64,000 bases of DNA from Chitinophagaceae bacterium (GCA_947458275.1 CANGYR010000008.1:1-64000); one strand, 5' to 3'; positions 44,620 to 56,713 are shown, counted from the first letter of the stretch. Notes: generated by a model from the sequence alone, not told the origin. Translations and numbers: made by a program.

Positions 44620-45615
44620 TTATTTTAAAAGCGTTTTACATTCCGACAACAATCTTTCTTTATTGATGGCTGCAGTACCTACCTCCTCGCAAACCAACCC
44701 TCCGGCGATATTGGCCATTTCGGCCATTAGTGAAATATTTTTTGATGCAGCATATACCAATGCAGCAACAGCAATTACTGTATCTCCGGCACCGCTTACA
44801 TCCGCAATAGTCCTGATATGCGTGGGAATAATATTTCCTTCGTTTTCTCCCTGATAAAAAACACCTTTTTCAGATAAAGTAATCAGAGATACTTTATGAC
44901 TCAATTGCTGAAACAATTGACGATGAATTTCATTAAGATGTTTTATGTCCGACGACTCACTGATGATATTCAAGGCATCTCTTACCTCTCCCAAATTGGG
45001 CTTAAACAAATCCACTTCTTTGTATTCGAAAAAGTTTTTTCGCTTCGGATCTACTGCTGTAATGATGTTGTTCGACTTACACAAGCTTATCACTTTATTT
45101 ATGACGCTCTGTGTAAGTACTCCTTTGTTGTAGTCTTCCAGGATCACAACATGCGGCTTTTCCGACTCAATATAATTTTGAAAAGCCATCAGCAAGCGGA
45201 ATTCATCTTCTTCGGAAAGAACTTTTGTAATCTCAGCATCCAGTCGCATCATCTGCTGATTACGACTTATGATTCTGATTTTATTGGTAGTGATGCGTTC
45301 CTTGCTTTTAATAATGTAGTCTGAGTTGATATCGTTATTAATCAGCAGATCTGTAAGTACTTGCCCATCCTGATCATCGCCAATCACAGAAATAGCATGA
45401 ACACTAGCCTGTAGCGCTTTCAGATTCAGCGCTACATTACCCGCGCCGCCTATTCTTTCTTCTTTTTTTGAAACGGCAACAATAGGCACCGGTGCTTCGG
45501 GAGAAATGCGATCTACCTTCCCCCACCAGTATGTATCAAGCATCACATCTCCAATAACCCCCACTTTAATATCTCCAATGGATTTGAATAAAGCATCAAA
45601 ATCAACATTATGCAT
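44620..45615 (-). CDS. rfaE1: D-glycero-beta-D-manno-heptose-7-phosphate kinase
   Basis: A 331-residue PfkB-family kinase that phosphorylates heptose-7-phosphate at C1 for ADP-heptose and LPS core synthesis. VGVIGDVMLDTYWWGKVDRISPEAP is the diagnostic N-terminus; GGAGNVALNL lies at the sugar site; DVSGAGDTVIAVAA carries the catalytic Asp and anion hole. Only the kinase domain is present: no fused nucleotidyltransferase as in HldE, so the adenylyltransferase step must be encoded elsewhere. It lies upstream of ispD on the same strand. Confidence 0.92.
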   Translation of the reverse strand: MHNVDFDALFKSIGDIKVGVIGDVMLDTYWWGKVDRISPEAPVPIVAVSKKEERIGGAGNVALNLKALQASVHAISVIGDDQDGQVLTDLLINNDINSDYIIKSKERITTNKIRIISRNQQMMRLDAEITKVLSEEDEFRLLMAFQNYIESEKPHVVILEDYNKGVLTQSVINKVISLCKSNNIITAVDPKRKNFFEYKEVDLFKPNLGEVRDALNIISESSDIKHLNEIHRQLFQQLSHKVSLITLSEKGVFYQGENEGNIIPTHIRTIADVSGAGDTVIAVAALVYAASKNISLMAEMANIAGGLVCEEVGTAAINKERLLSECKTLLK

Positions 45616-45621
45616 AAATCA

Positions 45622-47046
45622 TCAACTGTTTTTATTGGTTCGAACTGCAATAAAATATAAAGGGATACCTATCAATGTAATGATTAATCCCGGCCATGTA
45701 AACTGCGGTTTATATAAAATCAATAACACACAGAAACTGGTACCCATCAAAATATACAATGCAGGCAAAATTGGATAACCGAAGGTCTTATACGGCCTTT
45801 CTGCATCCGGTCTTTTTTTCCTCAAAATAAAAACCCCCGCAATTGTCAATATATAAAAAATCACCACAACAAAAGAAACCATATCCAATAAGTCGCCGTA
45901 TTTACCGCTCAAACACAGTACACAAGCCATTATGCACTGAATCCATAACGCCCATTCGGGAACTACATTTTTATTTAGACTTCCGGCCTTTTTGAAAAAT
46001 AATTTATCATTGGCCATTGTATAATACACTCTTGCTCCGGCAAGAATCAATCCGTTGTTACAACCAAAAGTTGAGATCATTATCATAATGGCGATGATGA
46101 TGGTGCCGTAACTTCCAAAGATTGCTTCAGACGCACTCAGTGCTACCCTATTGTCTTTAGCGAATGCCAGGTCATTCAGCGGAACATTAGCCAAATACAC
46201 CACATTCATTAATACATAGATAAGCGTTACAATCAATGTTCCTGACAATAAACTCAATCCGATATTTTTCTTAGGATTTTTTATTTCACCTGCAATAAAA
46301 GTTACATTATTCCATGCATCACTGCTGAATATGGCGCCCACCATAGCGCTGGCGATTGCCCCTAAAGCAATGCCACTAATCAATGGTTCATAACTGATAG
46401 TGCCATCTGTACTTTTGGTTAGATGTTTCAGAGACCATGCATCCTGCCAGTTTGCCTGCCACACATCCCATTTGAAAGCAATGAAACCGGCAATAATCAA
46501 TCCGAAGAGAGAAAGCAATTTGGTAGAAGTAAATAAAGTCTGAATAAACTTACCCGCCTGAATTCCTTTAGTGTTGATGTAAGTAAGAAATGTAATCAAT
46601 ACAATTGCGACTAATTGAGCATAATGTATAGAGAGACCAAATATTTGGAAGGTATTAGCATCCTCCCAGGCCAGCGCCGGAAAGAAATACCCTGCAAAAT
46701 TTGCGAAACCTACTGCTACGGCAGCGATGGTGCCTGTCTGTATCACAGAGAAAAAACTCCAACCATACAAAAAACCTATCAAAGGATTGTAAGATTCTTT
46801 CAGATAAACATATTGTCCGCCTGCTTTGGGAAACATTCCGCTTAATTCACCATAGCTCAATGCGGCAGTGAGCGTCATAAAGCCGGTAAGTATCCATACA
46901 GCCAGCAACCAGCCGGCACTGCCAATATCCTTGAGCATGTCTGCACTAACAATAAATATTCCGGAACCAATCATAGATCCTGCAACAATCATGGTTGCAT
47001 CAAGCAGACCCAGCGTGGGTTTAAATTCATTGGAGTTTTCAGACAT
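45622..47046 (-). CDS. APC-family amino acid permease
   Basis: A 474-residue inner-membrane transporter with about 12 hydrophobic segments. The unwound first helix shows AGSMIGSGIFIVSADML (G-S/A-x-I-G-x-G-I-F, substrate binding). TLTAALSYGELSGMFPKAGGQYVYL and GWSFFSVIQTGTIAAVA follow, and the C-terminal FKTFGYPILPALYILMGTSF fits the LAT/PotE-type APC layout. Likely imports or exchanges amino acids with H+ or another amino acid. Substrate not determined. Ends 6 nt before the heptose kinase start, so the two share an operon. Confidence 0.9.
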   Translation of the reverse strand: MSENSNEFKPTLGLLDATMIVAGSMIGSGIFIVSADMLKDIGSAGWLLAVWILTGFMTLTAALSYGELSGMFPKAGGQYVYLKESYNPLIGFLYGWSFFSVIQTGTIAAVAVGFANFAGYFFPALAWEDANTFQIFGLSIHYAQLVAIVLITFLTYINTKGIQAGKFIQTLFTSTKLLSLFGLIIAGFIAFKWDVWQANWQDAWSLKHLTKSTDGTISYEPLISGIALGAIASAMVGAIFSSDAWNNVTFIAGEIKNPKKNIGLSLLSGTLIVTLIYVLMNVVYLANVPLNDLAFAKDNRVALSASEAIFGSYGTIIIAIMIMISTFGCNNGLILAGARVYYTMANDKLFFKKAGSLNKNVVPEWALWIQCIMACVLCLSGKYGDLLDMVSFVVVIFYILTIAGVFILRKKRPDAERPYKTFGYPILPALYILMGTSFCVLLILYKPQFTWPGLIITLIGIPLYFIAVRTNKNS

Positions 47047-47079
47047 TAAATAAATTTTAGTCTATAAATGTAAACAAAA

Positions 47080-47103
47080 GTCCCGTTAATCAATCAACGG
47101 GAC
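47080..47103 (-). terminator. terminator downstream of the OmpH-like gene
   Basis: GTCCCGTT (47080-47087) pairs perfectly with AACGGGAC (47096-47103), loop of 8 nt; minus-strand transcript continues TTTTGTTT. Placed between the OmpH-like gene and the permease start. Confidence 0.65.
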
Positions 47104-47128
47104 AAAAAATATCATTGTAATCAACAAA

Positions 47129-47740
47129 TTATGGTTTGTCAGTTTCTTTCATTTTTTCATTCATACCCTTGATGACATCCTCTGTTATGCTTAATGAACT
47201 GTCTTTATGTATAATGTAATCTAAACCACTGCCGGTAGTGAGAATATACGTGTATTTCATTTCTTTGTTATATTCATTCAGGTAACCTTTTAATTCTTTC
47301 TGGATATTATCCATCAAGCTGACACTTTTTTCATTTAGCTTTTGTAATTGCGACTGCTTTTTGCCATCAACCTGTTGTTGTTGTGATATCAATGATGCCT
47401 GAAATTTCTGAGCCTCCTCCTGAGTAATGGCATTCCCCCTTTTTAAGAAATTATTTTTCTGATTCTCCAGATTACGATAACCATTCTCCCATTCCGTTTC
47501 AATTGCGAGTTGCTCCGACTCGAGCTCTTTGCGTTTATTTTTGATGTAAGATACATTTTCGTTTAATGAATCTAAATCCAGATAAGCGATACTAATACCA
47601 CTACCAGTATTTTTTTTATCGGATACAGATACTGATTCATTTTTTTTATTCCCATTTGATTTGCCGGAAAAATGAAGATAAAAAAGAACGCCTACAGCGA
47701 TTGTCAGCAAGATATTCAGATAGAGAGGGGTCTTATTCAT
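47129..47740 (-). CDS. OmpH/Skp-like periplasmic chaperone
   Basis: A 203-residue protein anchored or exported by MNKTPLYLNILLTIAVGVLFYLHF. The mature part is a beta strand (GISIAYLDLDSLNENVSYI) followed by a long charged coiled coil (RKELESEQLAIETEWENG to KKQSQLQKLNEKSVSLMD) and a closing strand YTYILTTGSGLDYIIHKD, the prefoldin-like plan of OmpH/Skp, which guards unfolded outer-membrane proteins in the periplasm. The ATG at 47740 is chosen; the longer frame begins inside a tandem repeat and adds 24 non-homologous-looking residues. Confidence 0.87.
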   Translation of the reverse strand: MNKTPLYLNILLTIAVGVLFYLHFSGKSNGNKKNESVSVSDKKNTGSGISIAYLDLDSLNENVSYIKNKRKELESEQLAIETEWENGYRNLENQKNNFLKRGNAITQEEAQKFQASLISQQQQVDGKKQSQLQKLNEKSVSLMDNIQKELKGYLNEYNKEMKYTYILTTGSGLDYIIHKDSSLSITEDVIKGMNEKMKETDKP

Positions 47741-47791
47741 GTTTTTATTTTTCAGCAAGATAAAACAAATTATTTTTCGATTTAAACAAAG

Positions 47792-47871
47792 TTCAACAAT
47801 CTTCAACCACATTCAACCACATTCAACCATCTTCAACCATCTTCAACTATTTTCAACTATTTTCGACTCTT
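47792..47871. repeat. decamer tandem repeat upstream of the OmpH-like gene
   Basis: Eight consecutive 10-bp units that change in steps: TTCAACAATC, TTCAACCACA twice, TTCAACCATC twice, TTCAACTATT twice, TTCGACTCTT. The pairwise identity of neighbours points to recent duplications. It lies 52 bp before the start codon, so in the promoter/leader region of the gene. Confidence 0.9.
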
Positions 47872-47889
47872 TTACTATCCATTCAACTA

Positions 47890-47918
47890 AAAGGCCGCCT
47901 CAAATTGAGACGGCCTTT
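47890..47918 (-). terminator. rpoC terminator
   Basis: AAAGGCCGCCTCAAATTGAG with its partner GACGGCCTTT forms a strong GC-rich stem (one mismatch, AAATT loop). The minus-strand transcript continues TTTTAGTT. 20 bp past the rpoC stop, ending the ribosomal-protein/RNA-polymerase transcript. Confidence 0.85.
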
Positions 47919-47938
47919 CAAAATAGTATCAGCATGAA

Positions 47939-50900
47939 TTACTCTTCCTCATCGAAGTTCATTGCTTCTTTTGCAGTCATTAATAATTCATATTCCTCTT
48001 TGCTTCCTACAATCATATTCTCAAACTCACGCAATCCGGTACCTGCAGGTATGTGGTGGCCAGTAATAACGTTTTCTTTGAGACCCAGCATCTCATCCGT
48101 CTTACCCTGAATAGCAGCAGAACTCAATACTTTGGTTGTTTCCTGGAATGAAGCTGCAGATATCCAGCTATGCGTACCCAATGAAGCTTTGGTGATACCA
48201 AGCAACAACGGTGAAGATGTTGCAGGTTTTACATCACGGTATTCGACTAGTTTTTTATCTGCTCTTCTTAAAATAGAATTTTCTTCTCTGACATCACGAA
48301 GCGTTACAATCTGTCCTGGCTTCAGTTTCGCACTCTCTCCCTGCTCTGTTACTACTTTCTTGTCGAAAATATAATCATTCTCAAGGTTGAAGTCCAGTCT
48401 GTCTTCAGTATCTCCTTCAAGGAATTTGGTATCACCTGCATCCTCAATCGTTACTTTACGCATCATCTGACGAACGATTACTTCAATATGCTTGTCATTG
48501 ATTTTTACACCCTGTAAACGATAAACTTCCTGGATTTCATTCACTACATACTCTTGTACTGCAAATGGTCCTTTGATAGCAAGTATATCAGCTGGTGCAA
48601 TCTGACCGTCACTCAATGCAGCGCCGGCTTTCACGAAGTCACCATCCTGAACCAGGATCTGACGGCTCAAAGGCACAAGGTATTTACGAACAACGCCATC
48701 TCTTGCCTCTACGCTGATTTCTCTGTTACCGCGTTTGATTGCTCCAAATGTAACCACACCATCGATTTCGCAAACTACCGCAGGGTTGCTTGGATTTCTT
48801 GCTTCAAACAGTTCGGTTACACGTGGCAGACCTCCGGTGATATCTTTCAGTTTGCTTAAAACTCTCGGAATTTTCACCAATACCTGGCCGCTTTTCACAT
48901 CATCGCCTTCTTCAATAACAATATGAGATCCTACAGGCAAGTTATAAGTTTTCTTTTCTTTACCTTCTACGATAATTGCAGGAAGCTTGGTCTTGTCTTT
49001 TGTCTCAATAACCACTTTCTCTCTGTGACCGGTTTGCTCATCAGCCTCATCGCGGTAAGTAACCCCTTCTATAACTGATTCGAATTTAATTTTACCATTG
49101 CCTTCCGCAACAATTACGTTGTTAAACGGATCCCATGAGCAGATAACATCCCCTTTAGCAACTTTCTGTCCGTCTTTAACATTAAGAATAGCACCATAAG
49201 GAATATTCATCGTATTCAACAGACGATCAGATTTAACATCGACGTTTCTGATTTCACCGGTACGGCCGATAACAACAGACACTTTTTTACCATCATTGTT
49301 TTCAGACTGAACAGTACGCAATCCGTCAAATTGCAATGTACCATCAAATTTGGCAAGCAATGAAGACTCAACAGAAGCAGAGCCCGCAACACCACCCACG
49401 TGGAAGGTACGAAGTGTAAGCTGTGTACCCGGCTCACCAATTGACTGAGCCGCAATGATACCAACAGCATCTCCGCGTTGAGCAATTGATCCTGAGGCCA
49501 GATTTTTACCATAGCATCTCACACATACACCGCGTTTACTTTCACAGGTAAGCACAGAACGAATTTCTACAGTTTCAATACCGGCGTCCTCAATTTTTTT
49601 GGCAAGATCAGCACTGATTTCATTACCTCCTTCTACAATTATCGCTTCCGTTACAGGATCAAGCACATCGTGCAGAGAAGTTCTTCCTTCAATTCTGTCA
49701 CTCAGTGTTTCAATAATATCTTCATTATCTTTTAATGCAGATGTTGCAATGCCACGCAGCGTTCCGCAATCTTCTTCATTGATAACCACATCCTGCGCAA
49801 CGTCTACCAGCCTACGTGTAAGATAACCCGCATCAGCCGTTTTAAGAGCCGTATCCGCAAGACCTTTACGCGCACCGTGGGTAGAAATAAAATATTCCAA
49901 TACACTCAGACCATCTTTGAAATTAGACAAAATCGGATTTTCGATGATCTCACTTCCTGATGATCCGGATTTTCTTGGTTTAGCCATCAATCCTCTCAAT
50001 CCCGCCAGCTGCTTAATCTGTTGCTTACTACCACGGGCACCGGAATCAAGCATCATATAAACAGAGTTAAACCCTTGTTTGTCAGAGGCGAGTTCGCGTA
50101 TAAGCGTTTCAGTTACTTTCGTATCTACACGACTCCAGATATCAATAATCTGATTGTAACGCTCATTGTTAGTAATCAATCCCATATTGTAACTATCCCA
50201 AACTTCAGCTACCTCACCTTGAGCGTTTTCTACTAACTCTTCCTTAACGGCAGGGATAATCAAATCATTAATGTTGAAAGACAATCCACCGCGGAATGCC
50301 ATACGGTATCCCAGCGTTTTAATGTCATCAAGGAATTTAGCCGTTGCAGGAACGCTTGTCCAGTTGATGATATCTCCAATGATTTCTCTCAGATTCTTTT
50401 TAGTAAGCAATGCATTGATGAATCCAACTTCTTTTGGAACAAACTGATTAAAGATAACACGACCTACAGTTGTTTCAATTAATTTGAAAGTAAGTGTGCC
50501 ATCAGCGTTGCGCCAGTTGGCTTTCACGCGAATGTTGGCGTGTAAATCTATCTGCTTCTCATTGTATGCAATGATAACTTCTTCCGTTGAGTAAAATGCC
50601 TTACCCTCTCCTTTTACGATATCATCTCCTACGGTCTTCTTACCTTTTGTAATGTAATACAATCCAAGCACCATGTCCTGAGAAGGAAGCGTGATGGGCG
50701 TACCGTTTTGCGGGTTGAGGATGTTGTGTGATGAAAGCATCAACAACTGAGCTTCCAAAATAGCCGCATTGCTCAAAGGAACGTGCACCGCCATCTGGTC
50801 ACCATCAAAATCCGCGTTGAACGCTGATGTTACCAATGGATGCAACTGAATCGCTTTACCTTCAATTAGTTTGGGCTGGAATGCCTGAATAGACAAACGG

Positions 50901-52231
50901 TGAAGGGTTGGGGCCCTGTTTAACATTACAGGGTGACCTTTCAAAATATTTTCAAGAATATCCCAGATGATAGCTTCTTTTTTATCTACCAGTTTACGGG
51001 CACTCTTAACAGTTTTAACGATACCTCTTTCAATCAGCTTACGGATAATAAATGGCTTGAACAATTCAGCAGCCATATCTTTTGGTAAACCGCACTCATG
51101 CATTTTTAATTCAGGACCTACAACGATAACCGAACGACCGGAATAGTCAACACGCTTACCCAAAAGATTCTGACGGAAACGACCTTGTTTACCTTTCAAT
51201 ACATCACTCAAAGATTTCAACGCACGTCCGCCCTCCGCTTTTACCGCATTGGATTTACGACTGTTATCGAACAAAGAATCTATTGACTCTTGTAGCATCC
51301 TTTTCTCATTGCGCAGAATCACTTCCGGCGCCTTGATTTCAAGCAAACGCTTCAAACGGTTGTTACGGATGATAACACGACGATACAAATCATTCAAATC
51401 AGATGATGCAAAACGTCCTCCATCCAAAGGAACCAATGGTCTCAGTTCTGGTGGAATAACAGGTATATATTGCATTACCATCCACTCCGGACGATTCAGA
51501 ATTCTTGTATTGGCATCACGGAAACTTTCCACAACGCTCAAACGCTTCAATGCATCTGCCTTACGCTGTTGAGATGTTTCAGTTGCTGCCGCATTACGCA
51601 AATCAAAACTTAACTGATCCAGATCCAAACGGGCAAGCATTTCACGTACAGCTTCAGCACCCATTTTTGCTATAAACTTATTGGGATCTTCATCCGGCAA
51701 CAGTTGATTGTCTTTTGGCAAAGCATCCAAAATATCCAGATATTCCTCTTCAGTAAGAAGATCTGCGTAATTCTGTCCTTTATCTGCTCTGACACCTGAC
51801 TGTATTACCACAAAACGCTCATAGTAGATGATGGTCTCCAATTTTTTGGAGCTCATTCCTAACAGATAACCGATTTTGTTTGGCAATGATTTAAAATACC
51901 AGATATGAACAACAGGAACCACCAATTCAATGTGCCCCATTCTTTCACGACGCACTTTCTTTTCTGTTACTTCCACACCGCATCTGTCGCACACAATACC
52001 TTTATAACGGATACGCTTATATTTACCGCAGGCGCACTCGTAATCTTTTACGGGACCAAAAATCTTCTCGCAAAACAAACCGTCTCTTTCAGGTTTGTAT
52101 GTACGATAGTTGATTGTTTCAGGTTTTAAAACCTGACCGTAACTTCTTTCCAGAATATTATCAGGAGAAGCAAGGCCGATAGTAATTTGAGAAAAAGACG
52201 ATTTCGGACGATTTTCTTTTTTGAATGCCAT
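47939..52231 (-). CDS. rpoC: RNA polymerase beta' subunit
   Basis: The 1430-residue large catalytic subunit of RNA polymerase. The N-terminal zinc site is [20 protein letters not shown]; the bridge-to-active-centre Mg2+ site [15 protein letters not shown] carries the three aspartates; the second zinc site lies at [30 protein letters not shown] and [16 protein letters not shown] (trigger-loop region) are further hallmarks. The length is normal for Bacteroidota. It follows rpoB by 84 bp on the same strand; the ending acidic tail is MNFDEEE. Confidence 0.98.
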   Translation of the reverse strand: MAFKKENRPKSSFSQITIGLASPDNILERSYGQVLKPETINYRTYKPERDGLFCEKIFGPVKDYECACGKYKRIRYKGIVCDRCGVEVTEKKVRRERMGHIELVVPVVHIWYFKSLPNKIGYLLGMSSKKLETIIYYERFVVIQSGVRADKGQNYADLLTEEEYLDILDALPKDNQLLPDEDPNKFIAKMGAEAVREMLARLDLDQLSFDLRNAAATETSQQRKADALKRLSVVESFRDANTRILNRPEWMVMQYIPVIPPELRPLVPLDGGRFASSDLNDLYRRVIIRNNRLKRLLEIKAPEVILRNEKRMLQESIDSLFDNSRKSNAVKAEGGRALKSLSDVLKGKQGRFRQNLLGKRVDYSGRSVIVVGPELKMHECGLPKDMAAELFKPFIIRKLIERGIVKTVKSARKLVDKKEAIIWDILENILKGHPVMLNRAPTLHRLSIQAFQPKLIEGKAIQLHPLVTSAFNADFDGDQMAVHVPLSNAAILEAQLLMLSSHNILNPQNGTPITLPSQDMVLGLYYITKGKKTVGDDIVKGEGKAFYSTEEVIIAYNEKQIDLHANIRVKANWRNADGTLTFKLIETTVGRVIFNQFVPKEVGFINALLTKKNLREIIGDIINWTSVPATAKFLDDIKTLGYRMAFRGGLSFNINDLIIPAVKEELVENAQGEVAEVWDSYNMGLITNNERYNQIIDIWSRVDTKVTETLIRELASDKQGFNSVYMMLDSGARGSKQQIKQLAGLRGLMAKPRKSGSSGSEIIENPILSNFKDGLSVLEYFISTHGARKGLADTALKTADAGYLTRRLVDVAQDVVINEEDCGTLRGIATSALKDNEDIIETLSDRIEGRTSLHDVLDPVTEAIIVEGGNEISADLAKKIEDAGIETVEIRSVLTCESKRGVCVRCYGKNLASGSIAQRGDAVGIIAAQSIGEPGTQLTLRTFHVGGVAGSASVESSLLAKFDGTLQFDGLRTVQSENNDGKKVSVVIGRTGEIRNVDVKSDRLLNTMNIPYGAILNVKDGQKVAKGDVICSWDPFNNVIVAEGNGKIKFESVIEGVTYRDEADEQTGHREKVVIETKDKTKLPAIIVEGKEKKTYNLPVGSHIVIEEGDDVKSGQVLVKIPRVLSKLKDITGGLPRVTELFEARNPSNPAVVCEIDGVVTFGAIKRGNREISVEARDGVVRKYLVPLSRQILVQDGDFVKAGAALSDGQIAPADILAIKGPFAVQEYVVNEIQEVYRLQGVKINDKHIEVIVRQMMRKVTIEDAGDTKFLEGDTEDRLDFNLENDYIFDKKVVTEQGESAKLKPGQIVTLRDVREENSILRRADKKLVEYRDVKPATSSPLLLGITKASLGTHSWISAASFQETTKVLSSAAIQGKTDEMLGLKENVITGHHIPAGTGLREFENMIVGSKEEYELLMTAKEAMNFDEEE

Positions 52232-52315
52232 ATTCTTTTGAAATAATTTTTTGTTTTAAATTTTTTGACAAGACATTAATGCTGTTGCAATTATTTGTTG
52301 CTGCAGATAAATGAA

Positions 52316-55300
52316 TTAATCAAATTTCAAATCCAACCCTAATCCTCTCAGTTCATGAACCAATACATTGAAGGACTCCGGAATACCCGCTCTTGGAATA
52401 TTGTCGCCCTTAACGATGGCTTCATAAGTTTTCGCTCTTCCGATGATATCATCAGATTTGAGTGTAAGCAATTCCTGAAGAATGTTGGACGCACCATATG
52501 CTTCGAGTGCCCATACTTCCATCTCCCCGAAACGCTGACCACCAAACTGAGCTTTACCACCCAAAGGTTGTTGCGTAATGAGACTGTATGGCCCGATAGA
52601 ACGAGCGTGCATTTTATCATCCACCATGTGGTGTAGCTTGATCATATATATGATACCAACAGTAGCTTTCTGATCGAAGCGATCTCCTGTTTCACCATCA
52701 TACAAAAATGTATGTCCGAATTTAGGAAGACCTGCTTTCTCAATATAATCGGCAATCTCATCCACAGATGCACCGTCAAAAATTGGCGTAGCAAAACGCA
52801 CTCCTAATTGCTCTCCGGCCCATCCAAGTGCTGTTTCATAAATCTGACCGAGGTTCATACGACTTGGTACACCCAATGGGTTCAGTACAATATCAACCGG
52901 CGTTCCATCTTCCAGGAAAGGCATATCTTCCTGACGTACGATTTTCGCAACGATACCTTTGTTACCGTGACGACCCGCCATCTTATCACCCACTTTCAGT
53001 TTACGCTTAACAGCGAGATAAACTTTAGCCAGTTTCAATACACCTGTAGGCAACTCATCCCCGATTGAAATATTGAATTTCTCTCTCTTAAAGCGACCTA
53101 ATTCTTCGTTGTACTTGATGCTGTAGTTGTGCAGCAATGTATTGATCAGGTTATCAGCTTTTTCATCACCGGTCCAGCCAAGAGGATTTACATTTTGGAA
53201 ATCAATGTTGGAAAGATTTTTCGCATTGAATTTCACTCCCTTACCAATCAACACTTCGCCGAAGTTATTGGTAACACCCTGACTGGCTTTGTCTTTCAGC
53301 AAAGACTGTAGTTTGCTTTGCAGTAAATCCATCAAATCAGCCTCATTCTTCTCATGCGTTTTTTCGATTTTCTCCAATTGAGATTTTTCTCTCAATTTGG
53401 CATTCTTATCTTTCTTCGCACGCTGGAATAATTTTTTATCAATCACCACACCTTCGGTACCACTTGGAGCTTTCAACGAAGCATCTTTGGCATCACCGGC
53501 TTTATCACCGAAGATGGCACGCAAGAGTTTTTCTTCCGGTGTAGGATCGCTCTCTCCTTTTGGAGTGATTTTACCAATGATGATATCTCCTTCCTTGATG
53601 TGGGCACCAATTCTGATGATACCATTCTGATCCAGATCTTTGGTAGCTTCTTCACTTACGTTGGGAATATCAGGCGTAAGCTCTTCTTCTCCAAGTTTTG
53701 TATCACGTACTTCTGTTTCAAACTCACTGATATGGATAGACGTAAATAAATCTTCTTTTACTACTTTCTCACTGATTACAATCGCATCCTCGAAGTTGTA
53801 TCCTTTCCATGGCATGAATGCCACTTTCAAATTCCTTCCTAATGCAATCTCACCGCCTTTTGTAGCATATCCTTCAGTAAGAAAATCTCCTTCAGTTACT
53901 TTTTGTCCCTTAGATACCGCCGGACGCAAGTTGATGGTTGTCTCCTGGTTGGTGCGGATAAACTTGGTCAGTTTATATATTCTCAGATCATCCTCGAAAC
54001 TCACCATTTGCTGAATGTCAGATCTTTTATAACGAACATGAATTTCGTTTGCGTCAACGTATTCTACCACTCCATCGCCTTCAGCATGAACCTGAATTCT
54101 TGCATCACGTGCCGCCTTGGCTTCCAGACCTGTACCAACGATAGGCACTTCTGGCTTGATCAACGGAACGGCCTGACGTTGCATGTTCGATCCCATCAAT
54201 GCACGGTTGGCATCATCATGCTCAAGGAACGGAATCAGCGATGCACTCAAACCAACAATCTGGTTAGGTGCAACGTCCATGTATTCCACTTCTTCTTTAT
54301 CAAGAATAGGAAAATCACCTGTTTGACGTGATTTGATTTTATCATCCACGAAATTTCCTTTGCCGTCAATCTCCACATTCGCCTGTGCAATTTTGGCTGT
54401 ATCCTCTTCTTCCGCACTGAGGAAGGTGATTTTTTTCAAATCTACTTTTCCGTTGTCCACTTTGCGATAAGGCGTTTCAATAAAGCCCATATCGTTGATT
54501 TTTGCGTGAACGCAAAGAGTGGAAATCAGACCAATGTTTGGTCCTTCAGGTGTTTCGATCGTACACAAACGACCATAGTGCGAGTAGTGAACGTCACGCA
54601 CCTCGAAGCCGGCTCTCTCTCTGCTCAAACCACCGGGTCCGAGCGCAGAAATACGACGTTTGTGTGTTATCTCACTCAAAGGATTTGTCTGATCAAGGAA
54701 CTGCGACAACTGAGAGGTTCCGAAGAAAGAGTTGATTACGGAAGATAAAGTTCTTGCGTTAATCAGATCAACCGGAGTAAATACCTCATTATCACGAACG
54801 TTCATTCTTTCGCGGATGGTACGAGCCATACGGGCAAGACCAACACCAAACTGAGCATACAATTGCTCTCCTACAGTACGAACACGTCTGTTGCTCAGGT
54901 GATCGATGTCATCAATCTCACTTTTACCATTGGTTAAAAGAACGAGATATTTAATAATAGAAATGATGTCTTCTTTAGTCAGTACTTTTTTATCCAAAGG
55001 ATAATTCAAACCAAGACGACGGTTGATTTTATAGCGACCCACTTCTCCTAAATCATAACGCTTGTCGCTGAAAAATAATTTATCAATGATGCCACGGGCT
55101 GTTTCATCATCCGGAGCATCCGCACCGCGCAATTGCTTGTAGATGTGCTGAACCGCTTCCAGCTCACTGTTGGAAGTGTCTTTATTTAATGTGTTGTAAA
55201 TGATAGCATAATCTCCGCTAACTTCTTCCTTCTGAACAAACACGCTCTTCGCCTGCATTTCCAGAATCAAAGAAATATTGTTTTCATCAAGGGTTGTATC

Positions 55301-56125
55301 TCTTTCAAGTACCACCTCATTACGCTCCAAAGAAACTACCTCGCCGGTATCTTCATCCACAAAATCTTCTACCCAGGTGCGCAATACACGTGCAGCCAGG
55401 CGCTTGCCAATATTTTTCTCCAACGTTTTTTTATCAGCTTTGATTTCATCAGCCATTCCAAATAACTCAAGTATGTCTTTATCTGTTTCGTAACCGATAG
55501 AACGCAACAATGTAGTTACAGGGAATTTTTTCTTACGATCGATATAAGCAAACATCACATTGTTAATGTCTGTTGCAAACTCCATCCAGGCTCCTTTGAA
55601 AGGAATTACTCTGGCAGAGTAAATTTTAGTTCCGTTGGGATGTATGGATTGTCCGAAGAATACACCTGGTGAACGATGCAGCTGACTTACCACTACCCTT
55701 TCAGCTCCGTTGATAACGAATGTACCGCGAGGAGTCATGTAAGGGATGTTACCCAAAAACACATCCTGAACGATGGTTTGAAAATCAACGTGCTCTTCAT
55801 CATTACAACTTAATCTCAATTTCGCTTTCAGCGGAACTGCATACGTCAATCCTCTTTCAATACACTCTTCGATGGTGTAGCGCGGAGGATCTACAAAGTA
55901 ATCAAGGAATTCCAACACGAAAATATTTCGTGTATCCGTAATCGGGAAGTTTTCTTTGAAAACTCTGAAAAGCCCTTCAACATTACGTTTGTCGGGTGTA
56001 GTTTCTAACTGGAAGAAGTCTTTGAATGATTGGATCTGAATACCCAATAAATCAGGTTGCTCTGCCAAAAGTTCAACTTTTCCGAAATTGATACGTTTGG
56101 CAGCGGTAGTTTTTGTTGCAGACAT
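52316..56125 (-). CDS. rpoB: RNA polymerase beta subunit
   Basis: The 1269-residue second catalytic subunit. The rifampicin-binding region is visible as [34 protein letters not shown] (split here: residues around 488-520), with wild-type-looking residues. [33 protein letters not shown] and the C-terminal [18 protein letters not shown] are universal. No insertion comparable to the large E. coli beta inserts is obvious. It has its own promoter and an upstream terminator, so its expression is partly uncoupled from rplJL. Confidence 0.98.
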   Translation of the reverse strand: MSATKTTAAKRINFGKVELLAEQPDLLGIQIQSFKDFFQLETTPDKRNVEGLFRVFKENFPITDTRNIFVLEFLDYFVDPPRYTIEECIERGLTYAVPLKAKLRLSCNDEEHVDFQTIVQDVFLGNIPYMTPRGTFVINGAERVVVSQLHRSPGVFFGQSIHPNGTKIYSARVIPFKGAWMEFATDINNVMFAYIDRKKKFPVTTLLRSIGYETDKDILELFGMADEIKADKKTLEKNIGKRLAARVLRTWVEDFVDEDTGEVVSLERNEVVLERDTTLDENNISLILEMQAKSVFVQKEEVSGDYAIIYNTLNKDTSNSELEAVQHIYKQLRGADAPDDETARGIIDKLFFSDKRYDLGEVGRYKINRRLGLNYPLDKKVLTKEDIISIIKYLVLLTNGKSEIDDIDHLSNRRVRTVGEQLYAQFGVGLARMARTIRERMNVRDNEVFTPVDLINARTLSSVINSFFGTSQLSQFLDQTNPLSEITHKRRISALGPGGLSRERAGFEVRDVHYSHYGRLCTIETPEGPNIGLISTLCVHAKINDMGFIETPYRKVDNGKVDLKKITFLSAEEEDTAKIAQANVEIDGKGNFVDDKIKSRQTGDFPILDKEEVEYMDVAPNQIVGLSASLIPFLEHDDANRALMGSNMQRQAVPLIKPEVPIVGTGLEAKAARDARIQVHAEGDGVVEYVDANEIHVRYKRSDIQQMVSFEDDLRIYKLTKFIRTNQETTINLRPAVSKGQKVTEGDFLTEGYATKGGEIALGRNLKVAFMPWKGYNFEDAIVISEKVVKEDLFTSIHISEFETEVRDTKLGEEELTPDIPNVSEEATKDLDQNGIIRIGAHIKEGDIIIGKITPKGESDPTPEEKLLRAIFGDKAGDAKDASLKAPSGTEGVVIDKKLFQRAKKDKNAKLREKSQLEKIEKTHEKNEADLMDLLQSKLQSLLKDKASQGVTNNFGEVLIGKGVKFNAKNLSNIDFQNVNPLGWTGDEKADNLINTLLHNYSIKYNEELGRFKREKFNISIGDELPTGVLKLAKVYLAVKRKLKVGDKMAGRHGNKGIVAKIVRQEDMPFLEDGTPVDIVLNPLGVPSRMNLGQIYETALGWAGEQLGVRFATPIFDGASVDEIADYIEKAGLPKFGHTFLYDGETGDRFDQKATVGIIYMIKLHHMVDDKMHARSIGPYSLITQQPLGGKAQFGGQRFGEMEVWALEAYGASNILQELLTLKSDDIIGRAKTYEAIVKGDNIPRAGIPESFNVLVHELRGLGLDLKFD

Positions 56126-56205
56126 ATGGTAGTTAAATCTTTAAGTGTAGGTCTTTAAAATAGACAGATTATAGCTTGCGCTACTAACCCCAATTTAAAG
56201 GACGG

Positions 56206-56239
56206 CAAAGTTAGTGAAAATATATCAGAATTCTACCAA
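56206..56239 (-). promoter_or_regulatory. rpoBC promoter
   Basis: Minus-strand TAACTTTG (56206-56213) matches TAnnTTTG. A TTG (56237-56239) stands 23 bp upstream. The start of rpoB is about 75 nt downstream of the predicted start site. Confidence 0.55.
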
Positions 56240-56247
56240 GGAATTCT
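56227..56247. promoter_or_regulatory. hyphenated palindrome over the rpoB promoter -33 region
   Basis: AGAATTC (56227-56233) and GAATTCT (56241-56247) are inverted repeats separated by 7 bp, covering the predicted -33 element. The symmetry and place suggest an operator (inference). Confidence 0.4.
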
Positions 56248-56291
56248 ATAATTTTTATGTTTTTGGTAAGATTTTTGTTATACCATAAAAA

Positions 56292-56315
56292 AACCTCCCG
56301 ATTGCTCAGGAGGTT
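56292..56315 (-). terminator. terminator/attenuator between rplL and rpoB
   Basis: AACCTCC (56292-56298) pairs with GGAGGTT (56309-56315), 10-nt loop. The minus-strand transcript continues in seven T residues. Attenuation between rplJL and rpoBC is well known in other bacteria. Confidence 0.8.
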
Positions 56316-56338
56316 CCTTAAAAAATCATATAAATAAA

Positions 56339-56713
56339 TTATGCGATTTCAACTTCAGCGCCTGCTTCAGTTAATTTAGCTTTAATGTCTTCTGCAGTCG
56401 CTTTATCAACACCTTCTTTCAATGGTTTTGGAGCGCCGTCTACAAGGTCTTTCGCTTCTTTCAGACCCAATCCTGTAAGTTCTTTAACGATTTTAACTAC
56501 AGCGAGTTTACCGGCTCCTGCACTTTTCAGAATTACGTTGAATGAAGTTTTTTCTTCAGCAGCAGCGGCACCACCACCATCACCTGCGCTTACTACAACT
56601 GCAGCTGCAGCTGGTTCAATACCGTACTCTGTTTTTAAGAATTCAGCTAATTCCTGAACTTCTTTTACTGTTAAGCCTACTAGGCTTTCTGCTAATGATT
56701 TTACGTCTGCCAT
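56339..56713 (-). CDS. rplL: 50S ribosomal protein bL12 (L7/L12)
   Basis: A 124-residue stalk protein. The N-terminal dimerisation helices ([29 protein letters not shown]), an Ala/Gly hinge ([20 protein letters not shown]) and the globular C-terminal domain ([45 protein letters not shown]) that recruits translation factors are all in place. Located 111 bp downstream of rplJ and followed by a terminator. Confidence 0.97.
   Translation of the reverse strand: MADVKSLAESLVGLTVKEVQELAEFLKTEYGIEPAAAAVVVSAGDGGGAAAAEEKTSFNVILKSAGAGKLAVVKIVKELTGLGLKEAKDLVDGAPKPLKEGVDKATAEDIKAKLTEAGAEVEIA

Noticed and set aside
47792..47871. CRISPR-like repeat array
   Set aside because: Units are 10 bp with no spacers and no cas genes nearby; it is a simple tandem repeat.
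48132..55941. many open frames antisense to rpoB and rpoC
   Set aside because: They are shadows of the two long conserved genes, without domains or starts of their own.
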